A DNA stretch of 27,896 nt. It comes from Gracilaria vermiculophylla. Taxonomy: Eukaryota; Rhodophyta; Florideophyceae; Gracilariales; Gracilariaceae. The notes beneath the pieces are model-generated. The model searched no databases. It had not been told where the DNA came from and saw only the letters and a list, made by a program, of their open reading frames with translations. The translations under genes were made by a program, and so were the position numbers. The DNA lies in NCBI GenBank assembly GCA_019155205.2, contig JAHNZQ020003147.1:384546-412441 (forward strand). The letters run 5' to 3'. The stretch's first letter is position 1, and each line of letters starts with the position of its first letter. Positions 9,957 to 19,643 of the stretch are shown piece after piece.

Positions 9957-10509
9957 TGTGGTACAGTGGCTTCTACGGAAGTAGGGTGGTTTGGCCTTGA
10001 GGTATAATATTCCTAAGGAGGGCTCGTACTTTATTAGCTGGGCCACGTGGTGGATAATCCTGCCCGGGTGCGCTACAGTATGCTTGAGGCACGTTAGAGT
10101 TATTATTTATTTTAGATAATTTATGCAGGTAATTAGTACAGTAGCGAGACCTGCCGAAGCCAACTCCCGGCTTGATACTTAATCGGCCGGTGAGCTCCAC
10201 CTCTGCAGGAGTAAAGACAAGCACCCTTGAGTCTTCTTCTACTTTCCCGGTTGGAGTCCCTCGTCGAACATCCTCATGTTTCTAAGCCGCAGATCCCCAG
10301 GTCGCCTAATAGAAGCGCCTGTAGGAGCATTGTCCGCCCAGTGAACCTCCCCCTCCACTTTGTGTTTGCGGATCCTCTTTCAGAATTCCCCCGGCTCGCG
10401 ACAGCGGATACCGGAGACCACCTTTAGGAATATGCGCCTTTGGAGTCAACAAAAACTCCTAACGGACGTTGTGCTTTACTACCTCGACAGGAGGGCTGAC
10501 AGTAGCACA
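9957..10509 (+). repeat. Solo LTR nested in the RT of element A
   Basis: 553 bp from TGTGGTACAGTGG to GACAGTAGCACA, same family and orientation as the LTRs of A and B, flanked by CTCCC on both sides. A lone LTR with an intact target duplication is the usual product of recombination between the two LTRs of a full insertion. It lies five codons after the YxDD motif. LTR plus duplication adds 558 bp, a multiple of three, but the LTR contains stops. It proves that the family was still transposing after A was in place. Confidence 0.9.
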
Positions 10510-10514
10510 CTCCC
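10510..10514 (+). repeat. Target-site duplication (CTCCC), right copy
   Basis: Matches 9952-9956 and directly follows the CA end of the solo LTR. Confidence 0.9.
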
Positions 10515-13210
10515 GCAGCGTGGAGGAGCACTTCATTCCTGTGAAGCACGTGCTCCAACTCCTAAAGGATGCTGGACTCACCTTGAAGCTGGAGAAATGT
10601 TTCTTTTTCAAGTCGTCGGTGGACTATCTGGGGCACGTTGTGCTTCCGGGCCGCCTACAGGTTTCTACGAAAACTCGGGACGCCATCAAGGAAGCTCAGC
10701 CTCCCACGACCCAGACGGAGCTCTGCTCCTTCCTAGGGTTGTGTAAAGTCTTCCAGAGGTTTGTGCCGAATTTCTTCCGTATGGCGGCGCCGTTAAAGCG
10801 CCTCTTGGAGAAGGACAATCCGATGCAATTGGCTATCTTGACGGACGAGGAGTTTGAAGCCTTTACCACCCTGAAGAGGAGACTAATAGAACCACCGATC
10901 TTGACACTTCCGAAGCGGCATGGCCGAATGGTGCTGGACACTGACGCTTGAAAATAACAGGTCGGATGTGACCTCCTACAGGAGCAACCGGAAGGCTAGC
11001 TTCAACCTATCGGATATTGGAGTCACAGTCTCACACCTACGGACTGGAAGTATTCCACCTCGGAGCGCGAATGTCTTGCAATCGTGTGGGTTTTTTTGCC
11101 TTTACGCCCGTACCTGGAAGGCTCGCGTTTCACCTTGAGGACGGAACACGCCCCACTGAAGTGGTTTGCGTCTTTGACGGATGCTTCCGGTCGCCGGGAA
11201 AGGTGGAGGTTACGCCTCCTGTAGTGCGCGTTTGACATCGTCCACCGTCCTGGCATTAAACACCAGGCAGCGGACGCGCTTTCGCGAATCTCCACCAAGG
11301 GAGAAGGCAAAACACCTTTGGAGGATAACATCCCGTGTCTGGTCATCCAGGATGCCGACGGGAAAGAAAGATCCGATGGAGAATGTTTGGAATGCTGTGA
11401 AGCTGGAGGCAGATATAGTGGACTCCCTGAGGTGATGGCTCTAGTTGGGGAGGAGAAAAAATTCCTTCTTATCACCGTAGGGGAGTTTCTGAAGTAACAG
11501 AGTACGAATGCGTACTGCAAGGAGTGCCTCGCTACTGTAGGGAGCTAGACATCGTCATTCGCCGTCGACCGAGACAGCATACTTGTACGCCGCGCCCCTC
11601 TGGATGGAGCTCTCCAGAAGGTGGTTCCGACGAAGCTACGGGCAAGAGTGTTGTATCTCTCGCACTATTCTAGCCTCGCCGGGCACCCCCGTGGATCTCG
11701 GATGTATTTCACCATGCGGAGGGAGTTCTATTGGCCGAACATGGCTTATGACGCTTTCCAAACGGTTTCGGATTGCTATTTCTGCGCGACCGCTACGGGT
11801 AATATACGGAAACACCGGACGCCGCTCACGCTGTTCCCACCTTCAGGACCGTTGGAGTTTGTGGCCATGGACATCTTGGGTCCTCTCCCCAAGACGGAGC
11901 GAGGGCACCGATTTAAACTCGTGATCACGGATCGCTTTTCCAAGATCATGCGTGCCAACCCCCTCCAGAGCACCACTGCAGCAGTGATTGCCGACGCCTT
12001 TCTGGAGCATTGGGTTTACCCCTATGGGATACCGTTGTACCTCCTTACGGACAATGGCCCCTAGTTCGCGGCGAAGCTTTTCAGCGCCGTCTCCGGAATG
12101 CTGGGGACGAAACAGTTGTTTACATCTGCTTCTCATTCTCATACCAACGGACAGGCGCAAAGGTTCATCAAGACTATCGCCTCGAGGCTGACGCACTACG
12201 TCGCGGACCATCAGAAGGATTGGGACGCATACGTGGGCCATCTCACGTATGCATATAACCTGCAGGTGCAGCGCTCCACGGGGTCCACTCCTTTCAATCT
12301 GGTGCTCTCGCGCATCCCGCGAAGTGCTTTCATTGCAGTAAATGCCTAGGCGCACCCAGCGGATTGGCCACAGGCGCCAACAGCGGCGCAAGCCAAACGC
12401 TCCATCCTAAGGCGGTATGAGAACGCACTCTTCCTCGCAATGGAGAGACTCAACGCCTCGCAGAACAGATACAAACAGGACTTCGACAGGATGGTGATGG
12501 AAGGCCCTCACCTATAGGAAGGCGACGAGTTTTTCCTCGAGAAACCTGGGAGGACATCCGACGAACCACCCAACGTCACCCGCAAGTTACTGCCAAACAC
12601 TTCAGGGCCTGACAACGTCCTGGCCACCTATAGGGACACTGTCGCTATTGAGGTAAACGGGCTCCGAGACGTCGTCTCCCGTGATAGGTTGCCGAAAGTC
12701 CCGACCCCAAGCCCTTCAGGAATGCCCGCCACTCCACTTCAGGTACCACGAGCGGAACTTCCCCACTAGACTACCTCAGGAGTGGCGACACTGCTTAATA
12801 CTGGAAATCTTCTCACAACTTTCGGTGAACCATTGATGGAAGCCCCAGACGCCAGCACGACCTCTCATGCTGATATACTCTACGCGGTGGACCATATCGT
12901 CTCCCACCGACAATCCCCCGCAGGGATACTGTACCGCATCCGCTGGTACGGGCACGCTTCAAATGAGGACACGGAAGAGCCTTCGGGACACACATTCCGT
13001 AGAATTTCATTAGAATATGCTACGCGAATTTGGTGCAGAAACGCCTCTCTGCATAACCTCTTCCGTTTAGGAAACGGGGAGAGGGCCTCTAACCGGAGTT
13101 GTTTTTCCTCTCTGCTATCTATCCATCACCTGGAGTTCTCTTTTTCTTCACCTCCGGGACGCCGTTGCCCACTTTTCGCACGCTCCCAGGGCGGCATTTC
13201 TTGTCGTTGA
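10515..13210 (+). pseudogene. pol: pol of element A, part 2: RT end, RNase H, integrase, chromodomain
   Basis: One frame runs throughout. The RT thumb follows the solo LTR (HVLQLLKDAGLTLKLEKC, DYLGHVVLPGRL, LCSFLGL). RNase H (about 10930-11320) has VLDTDA, SERECLAIVW, LRTEHAPLKW (family TDH, so one aspartate is now glutamate) and HQAADALSR. Integrase has the zinc-binding pattern YLSHYSSLAGH with DCYFC (about 11658-11790). Its core shows FVAMDILG and LTDNGP (TAG at 12062-12064 in place of the next glutamine). The catalytic glutamate has become glutamine in HTNGQAQRF (12158-12160). A chromodomain lies at about 12865-13060 (DILYAVDHIVSHRQ, YRIRWYG), which in this superfamily reads histone marks to steer integration. 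The stop is at 13208-13210. In-frame stops: 10949, 10955, 10997, 11222, 11495, 11546, 12062, 12347, 12515, 12767. Confidence 0.85.
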
Positions 13211-13324
13211 GCGCGCGCGCAGGCCCATTTGTATTGCAACTGCCGTTCACGGAGCTTCTGCTCCAACTCAAGGATCTTTTATTCCGCTACCGGAGGCTAA
13301 TTCCCATCGCCAAGAGTCTTTCAC
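13211..13324. other. Spacer between convergent pol and antisense ORF
   Basis: 114 bp between the two convergent stops, starting with a GCGCGCGCGC run. Element B has a spacer of almost the same length in the same place (20757-20873, 117 bp). A shared 3'-end processing region would fit, but no signal is identifiable. Confidence 0.5.
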
Positions 13325-14642
13325 TTACAGGGCTTCGAATCGCGTCGTATACTCGGCGCCAAGGCGAGCTTTTGTGGTAAGCGCTTGGCTCTCAAAGAAC
13401 TCCGAAAGGCTTTCCTCGATGGCCGCCATCGAGGCTCTGTCCGCCCGGGCCTTATGGAGTTCTAGCACCCAGGTACGCGCCTCGCGCAGAGCCTCTATAG
13501 GACAAGCTGGAGGCACGCCTGCACCAACTCTTGGAAGGCAGCACCCAGAGCCCCAGAGAATAACCTGCCCGATGGTGCACCCGAAGCGGCAACCTCCGTT
13601 GACGGAACAACAACCGCCGCAGATGGAGTCAAGGACGGCGGACCGGCTGGGGCAGGGGCCTGCCGAAGGGATTCTGCAGGCACCGCCGAAGAGGTGGGCA
13701 GAGTCCAGAACGGAGGCAGCGACACCGAAGGAGACGGCGGTACGGAAATCGAAACGCTCCGCAGGCGAGTCTGAACAACAGGCGCAGGTACGCTCCGCAG
13801 TCCGGGTTGCACCACTGGGGCCCAAACTACGGAGACATGAGTAATCTCGTCCTTTTCCATAGGCTACATGACGGCTACCACTGCTGGAGGATGCGGCATT
13901 GCGGCGGGACGTGGCGTTATGACCTGAGGAGGTGCACCCATATCCTGGGGCGGAGCCGGTAACCGACGGGGCGTGCCAGTCGCCAGGCTCTCCACCAAAA
14001 GTCCGAAGTCAAGTACGCGGAGCCGTAGCATCTGAGGAGAGTGATCTGACGCCACTTGGGTAGCCGCCCGAGATTACACGCCAGACCGCGGAGGGAGCGG
14101 CGTCGAGAGGCCATCGCGGAATTGGCGGAAAGGAGGGACGCCTGGAGGCAGGCGAGGTAGAAAGAACCATGGCTGGGAGTAAGTTCATATCCAGTGGAGG
14201 CCGACGGCGCGCAGACGAGAAGATTATGAGATGATATATCTGCTCGGAGACGGAACGAGCGGGCGCGATGAAGCGGGTGTTACCCAAAAAGAAATACTCG
14301 AAGGAATCTGGTCGTCGAGTGCCTTCAGCGAGTCAGCGAACAGTCCTGGCTGACCCACGCCTCGGCCACGGAGGTCGAATGCCTGCGCAGCACACGAGAC
14401 GGTCGCGTTGTGTGAGATATCACACCGCCGACTGGCGTGGCAGCACCGACGGAATACGCTTAGAAGGAGAAGACGAGGTCAGGTCAAGTACAGCTAGGGC
14501 CGCAAACGCCGCAAGGGATAAAACACGAGCCCGCGGTGGTACGCCGCACAAAAGCAGGGAAGTATGAAGGAACGCCTGAAGGAGACGATGTGTGCCATCG
14601 CCAGGGGCCGCGCTGGCATCAACATCAATAGGAGCCACCCAT
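13325..14642 (-). pseudogene. Antisense accessory ORF of element A (unknown family), broken
   Basis: Convergent with pol: its stop (TAA at 13325-13327) lies 114 bp beyond the pol stop. The likely start is the ATG at 14640-14642, which aligns with the ATG at 19644 of the copy in element B, although a small indel has moved its frame. Parts in order: an N-terminal hydrophobic stretch (HRLLQAFLHTSLLLCGVPP, about 14600-14540); a poorly conserved segment; a proline-rich middle (PAAMPHPPAVVAVM, about 13905-13865); a repetitive stretch (APVVQPGLRSV, VVQTRLRSVSI); then GALGAAFQELVQACL. After a deletion and frame change comes a helical C-terminus (REARTWVLELHKARAD, SMAAIEESLSEFFESQAL). A TAG follows PPAVVAVM and a second lies at 13495. 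I do not recognise the family. It is not gag, pol or an obvious envelope protein. Similarity to the copy in B is at protein level, so this was probably a real gene. Confidence 0.6.
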
Positions 14643-14687
14643 GGATCTAGATATTGGAAGATGCACCTCGAGGACGTGGTGAAATTC

Positions 14688-14700
14688 AGGAAAGGGGGTA
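14688..14700 (+). other. Polypurine tract of element A
   Basis: AGGAAAGGGGGTA directly precedes the 3' LTR. Element B has GAAAGGGGGTA in the same place on the minus strand. Such a tract primes plus-strand DNA synthesis in LTR retrotransposons. Confidence 0.8.
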
Positions 14701-15254
14701 TGTATTACAGTGGGTCCTAAGGTGATACGGTTTTCTAGCCATGCGACGTTTCATTATTAAGGAGGTCTCCTATTTCCTTAACTGAGCCATGTGGTTCATA
14801 ATTCGACCCGCGTGCGCTACAGTATTCTTAAGAGATCGTAGAATTCATATTTGTTTTAGTTACTATGTGCGGGTAATTACTATAGTAGTGAGGCGTGCCG
14901 AGGCGGGCTCCTACCTTGATACTTAATCTGCTGATCAAGCTCCACCTCTGGGGAGGTAAACCAAGCACCCTTGAGTCTTCATCGACTTTACCGGTTGGAG
15001 AATCTCTTCGATCATCCTATGGTTCCTAACCAGCCGATCTCCAGGTCGCCTCGTAGCAGCGCCTGTAGAAGCATTGTCCGTACAGTGAACCTCCGCGTCC
15101 ACTTGGTGTTTAGGGCCCTTTTTCAGAATTCCCCCGGCTCACGATAGCGACTACCGGAGACCAGCTTTAGGAACTCGCGCTTTTGGAGTCATCAAAGACT
15201 TCTAACAGACGTTATGCGCTACTAACGCGAAAGGAGAACAGACAGTACAATACA
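14701..15254 (+). repeat. 3' LTR of element A
   Basis: 554 bp from TGTATTACAGTGG to CAGTACAATACA. The end differs slightly from CAGTACCACA of the 5' LTR, so the right boundary is uncertain by about 6 bp. By eye it differs from the 5' LTR at well over a tenth of positions, implying an old insertion or ends of different origin. Confidence 0.8.
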
Positions 15255-16958
15255 CCCTGTCGCAAGACTCACCCCACTCGGTAACATCATCCTCAACTAC
15301 TTCAGCGGGTTCGTGATCCAACAGGGTATCGTCCGCTGCAAATGCGCGATGATAGCCGTCGGTATCGACATATCCGCAAGGGTTTTTGGCCGGGAAATGA
15401 CGGGGCGCATTGCGATGATTCTCCGCCTCAACGCCACCGATCTCCGTGTACTTCCTTGGAACAAAAAACACGAAGTCGCCCGCGTTCGCAGTGGTGCGTG
15501 CGAGACCAGAACCGGATCCCCGACGCGGCCGGCTCCTCTGGACGTTCGGTCACGGACCTTCGTCCCAACCGACTTCATCGAGATAATCAAGCAACTCAAA
15601 CATCTTTTTCTGGTTGGTTTCACCCCCGAAGTGGATTATTGTGTCCAAGATACAGATGGATCTTCGCAAACTCGGTAAGATGTACCAAAGAGAGTATAGG
15701 TCGTTCGCCTCGGCAAGGATGTAAGCCACAGTGCGGACCGCGCAATCCGTGATGACGACGGATCATTACCCAGAACAGGGAACCTCCACCATGGCAGGGA
15801 CCATGTACGTCCGGATCGCGGAGAGCTCGACGTAACGCCCCCAGAATGAATCGATAGTGGCCCACCAATCCAGAATGGAGACATACCGCAACCTGCGGTA
15901 AGACGGTGAGATGTGCTTGATTCCCGTGTTCTGTGACGGGACGAAGAAGCCGGTTCGAGTTCTCCAACCCCAGCCTTTGTGGATGAATTTCTGCAAAAAC
16001 CTCGATCGGCTTTGCCGGGACAGGTACCTAAATTCAGCTCGAATGATAGGTTGCGTCCAGCACAAAGCCTCTTGGTACATTCGGACGCAGCACCGCCACT
16101 AAACGACTTCCAGTTGGTAAAGCATGGAACAGCACCCGACTTCGCTGCGCGTGCAGTAAAAAAACATGACGTTGAAGGACATGCGGTTCCCAACGAAGAT
16201 CTCGGAGGGAGCCCCGAACTGCCGGAAGTATGCAATTTGGAACAATGTACAGGGCATCTCTTCCAAGAATTCTCCGCGACGGCGGGTTACGGCACAAGGC
16301 GATACCACGATGCGATTGCGCCTGGCCCAAGATACCCAAGATATGGTTATCAACCCAAGAAGGCTTTCTGGAAGGTAACCGAGTTTTCAGTGTACGCGTC
16401 GACCAACGATTTCTCAAGAACGGCGATAGGATGGAACTACGGAGCAAACCTGAGCATTAGGGTTCCTCACCGAGTACTCGGGTGGTTCGCCATGACGGCG
16501 TCGTAAGTTGGCCATGGCTGAGCCGGCGCCTGCCTGCAAAACACAGCCGCGATTGGTCGGTACAGTAGAGTCGGATGTCCGGTATCGGTGAAGCCTGAGA
16601 TCAGATTATCCGCGTGAGCGGCTGTCGCATCTTCAAGTTCCTTGTCAGGTGATTCCTTTTCAGCCTGTATGCGGCTGTGCCGCGGGATTAGAACCCAGTG
16701 AAAGCCATTTGGACCCCTCGCTAGGAGGCTAAAGTTGCATTTAGAGATTTCGAGTTCATTGGAGACTGTGGAAAAAAATGTCCGTGACGTTTTGCAAGCA
16801 GCGATTGTTCGCCGTCGGGACGGAATTCCGGAAGCCGGCGGGTCGGTCGTACTCTTATTGCCACTATTCGACATGATTTTATCTCTTCGAGGCAAAGGCG
16901 TTCTCTTGAGGAGTGTAATATGAAATAGAACGCCCTCCAGGGAGGGGTTTCTTGGCAC
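15255..16958 (-). pseudogene. Decayed coding region of unknown identity
   Basis: Read on the minus strand this stretch gives protein-like segments in shifting frames. 16958-16467 is open for 163 codons and contains HWVLIPRHSRIQAEKE, weakly like the WxPGHSGIxGNE tail of RNase H domains in non-LTR retrotransposons. From 16353 to 15766 one frame with a single TAG contains EEMPCTLFQIAYFRQFGAPS and YVSILDWWATIDSFWGRYVE. After a frameshift come HFGGETNQKKMFELLDYLDE (about 15640-15580) and GDFVFFVPRKYTEIGGVEAE (about 15475-15420). The reading reaches the 3' LTR of element A at 15254. All three minus frames and one plus frame are open for long stretches because of GC content, so the frame choice rests on amino-acid make-up only. 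A plus-strand frame at 15979-16506 (175 codons) is the main rival. I cannot name the protein. It may be a host gene remnant or another transposon. Confidence 0.35.
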
Positions 16959-19027
16959 CTTGCCGATTCACCGAAGCCCGGTTCGGAAGTGCATATGAAA
17001 CTGGTTATTTTCGCAGGCGGAGTTCAAGTCCGTTTGAACGGTGGACTTCAGAGTAGCCGAAGCGGGGCGTGTCCCGCGACGAGGCAGTATGGTATGGTAT
17101 AGAAGCTACAGCGTCATGTCCGTGTTTGACCAGAAAGGACTCTATTCTTGCTATTTCCATACCCTGTTTATCAATGTCTACAAATTACTATCTCTTCATG
17201 GTGATAACTTTAAGAATTGCTTCTATCCCGTGTTTTCCTATGCATATATGCGATTTAAACTTTTTGAAACTAACGGCGTTTAATATTGCAAGCCTGGAAG
17301 CTTTTCAGAGAACTTCAGGCTACACGCCAGTTCCTTTTGTATATTGCCATTCTTCCGCCGACATTTTCTCACGGTTGCGAAGAGCAGTCAAAAAAGATGT
17401 CAAAACTGGTTTGAAGAATCTCATATGAGAGACGAGGACTTCATCTCTACATTAAAACATGATTTCGTGTCCCTTCAGCTTGTCATTGGCACCTTACTTG
17501 GAGACAGCGCGATATGCACGGCCACCAAGATTGGTTCCTCTTAGTAGAGCCCGCAAATCGCAAACGGTCAAATGTTCTGTCGCTAAGAAGAACTAATCAA
17601 TCGACATTGTATTTAAGTATGTCTGCGCTGCTGTTCAGATTATCACTGACTGAGTAGATGAAGTTTTAAAAGAAAATGATGTTGGGAGCAAGGAAAGTAG
17701 TTGATTGACGAGATTCAAATGCATTATTTCAACGAAAACTTTATGCGATGCGCAATACAGACTGCGTGATATCCGTTTGCGATAGTGTCTCTGGTCTACC
17801 GTTTTTATACAATATACTTGGCGTGAATTTCTGTGACACTTCTGCCCGCTGTTCCCCAACTAATGCTCTCATCTGTGTGGACTTTCGAGACATAGTACAT
17901 ATAGCGAACGGCTAAGTGAATGATCTCGGAATTTTTACTAATACGCATTTCGTGCGAAGCCTAAGTGGAATAGACAGGTGTTGAAACACAGTGTCAGAAT
18001 CGTACTTAACAGCTGATGGTCGACTTTGTTGCTTTTTAGTTCTTGAATTAGTTAGCGACTGTCTGTTGAGCTGCTTTTCAGGGAGTAAACTTTCACGGAC
18101 AGAGTATATGGCTTCATCTCCTGTTATACTGAGTGACGGAGTGTCCGCTGATTTCGCCAACAGTTTCTTTGCATTCGACAGGACTTGTTGAGGCCAGCTC
18201 TCGACATGTATGGTGGTTTAGTGCGTTTGATGGTATATGAGTAAGAATAATTTTATCTATAAAAACTTGAAAACAAGAGTTTTCTTTAACGCCACTTTAT
18301 TGCAAAACTTCAAGATTACTATATGTATCGGATTAAAACGATGCGTTTCAGATCAATTTGTATACTTTGCAGTTTTCGTGCAATAAAAAAACAATACAAG
18401 TACCATATAACCAGCTCGTTTTATCTGGATCTCACGTTACGATAACATCCAATCTTTAACCATAGGTTCTGTTGAACTGTAACTGTCACAAAGACTGAAG
18501 CCGTGAAAATTTTCATCAAAAACGGACCGTTTTCATGCCGTAGCCATCACTTATATAGCGAGAATTTCCAGAAAGACACTTGTAACGAAGCCAGAGAAGC
18601 TCCAAAACGCGAATGTTCCAGATGAACGTAAGATTGCCGCCTATTCAGCCCCCATTCGAATGGAGCTCAGACAGGTCACTGTTGGTTTTGTGTACTGGAT
18701 TCGTCCTCAGCAATCACGAGCTTCCATCCTTGGAAATACGTCTGAGGCATGCAACGATATAAGAAATATCAGAAAATACGCTTTCCAGGCACAGGGGCAC
18801 AGTGACATACTTTTGTCTTCCTCCTGCACGGCTGACAAACTGTTTGCAAGATACACTATTTTGATTTAGCATGTCGTCGAAAGATAGTTCATCGACGTCT
18901 CTAGAAGTGTCGGAAAGCTGTCCAGCTCAGCTCGCTGTGCTTAACGACAAACAACTTTGTTTTATATCTCTCCAAGGGCAAGATTCTAAAGTTTACATAA
19001 AGGCGTGGTGCTCTCGATTAACAAATG
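16959..19027. other. Mostly non-coding stretch, AT-rich from about 17100
   Basis: No convincing gene. A minus-strand frame at 18160-17912 (82 codons, including KYDSDTVFQHLSIPLRLRTK) continues after a stop and frame change to about 17760 and could be a relic coding region, but I cannot assign it. A 23-bp hairpin (AAGTCC/GGACTT arms) lies at 17026-17048. The frame 18871-19113 runs into the LTR of element B and is accidental. Confidence 0.45.
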
Positions 19028-19581
19028 TGTGGTATCTTCAATTCTCCTTTCAAGGAAGTAGCGCACACCTTCTGTTAGGAGTTTTTGATGACTCCAAAGG
19101 CACGAGTTCCTAAAAGTGGGCTCCAGTACTCGATGTCACGAAGCGGAGGAATCGTGAAAGGGGGTTTCCAAACACCAAGCGGAGAAGGGGGTTCACTGGG
19201 CGGAAAACGCTCCTGCAGGCGCTGCTACTAGGCGACCTGGGGATCGGCGGCTTAGAAATCTAAGGATATCCGACGAAAGCCTCCAGTCGGAAAAATAGAT
19301 AAAGAATTCAGGGTGCTTGGTTTACTGCCTTGAGAGGTGGAGCTCAATCGGAAGAATAAATAATGTGTCGGGAGCCCGCCTCGACAGGTCTCAATATTGT
19401 GAAAACTACCTGCCCCAATTAAATCTAATATATCTAAGTTCTACAGTACCTCAGAAGTACTGTAGCACACGTAGGCCTAGTAATCCATCATGTTGCTGAG
19501 TTAGTAAAATACGAACCCTCCTTTGGAATTTCCCGTCATTAAACCACACGACAGTATTACCTGAGGATCCACTGTACTATA
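19028..19581 (-). repeat. 3' LTR of element B
   Basis: 554 bp. Reverse complemented it runs from TATAGTACAGTGGATCC (family TGTAGTACAGTGG, so the terminal TG is now TA) to a CA end opposite TGTGGTATC at 19028. It aligns over its full length with the LTRs at 5373, 9957 and 14701. The flanking bases 19023-19027 are AAATG, the sequence to seek beyond the missing 5' LTR. Confidence 0.8.
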
Positions 19582-19595
19582 TACCCCCTTTCTTT
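19582..19595 (-). other. Polypurine tract of element B
   Basis: Minus-strand AAAGAAAGGGGGTA abuts the LTR, matching AGGAAAGGGGGTA of element A. The bases upstream (GACGTGGTGAAATT) are also shared between the two elements. Confidence 0.75.
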
Positions 19596-19643
19596 AATTT
19601 CACCACGTCGCTGGTGAGCATCTTTCCATACCTTGATCCCTAA

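Larger units (their letters stand above)
5373..15254 (+). mobile_element. Element A: Ty3/gypsy LTR retrotransposon with chromodomain and antisense ORF
   Basis: About 9.9 kb, or about 9.3 kb without the nested solo LTR. Order: 5' LTR, primer-binding site, gag, protease, reverse transcriptase, RNase H, integrase, chromodomain, antisense ORF, polypurine tract, 3' LTR. RNase H before integrase and the RT wording place it in Ty3/gypsy, and the C-terminal chromodomain gives it a chromovirus-like plan. The flanking 5-mers (CACGT at 5368-5372, CCCTG at 15255-15259) do not match, and the two LTRs differ at many positions. The insertion is therefore old, or the ends come from different copies. Several catalytic residues are mutated, so it is inactive. 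Confidence 0.85.

Noticed and set aside
10949..12769. TAG as a reassigned sense codon in the host
   Set aside because: TAA and TGA also interrupt pol, catalytic residues are mutated, and neighbouring elements carry frameshifts. Simple decay explains this.
5373..15254. RIP-like C-to-T mutation of repeats
   Set aside because: The stop codons appear to come from CAG, AAG, GAG, TGC and TAC alike, with many transversions, so no single C-to-T process is visible.
16467..16958. Non-LTR (LINE) RNase H, suggested by HWVLIPRHSRIQ
   Set aside because: Only one motif fits, with an insertion; no endonuclease, RT or CCHC end is seen nearby. Kept only as a weak note on the unknown region.
17020..17048. GTTCAAGTCC resembles the B box (T arm) of a tRNA gene, next to a short hairpin
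   Set aside because: No matching T stem, anticodon stem or A box at the right distance; the hairpin arms are only six base pairs.
18871..19113. 80-codon plus-strand frame just before and into the LTR of element B
   Set aside because: Its last 28 codons are LTR sequence read antisense, and the rest shows no recognisable domain.
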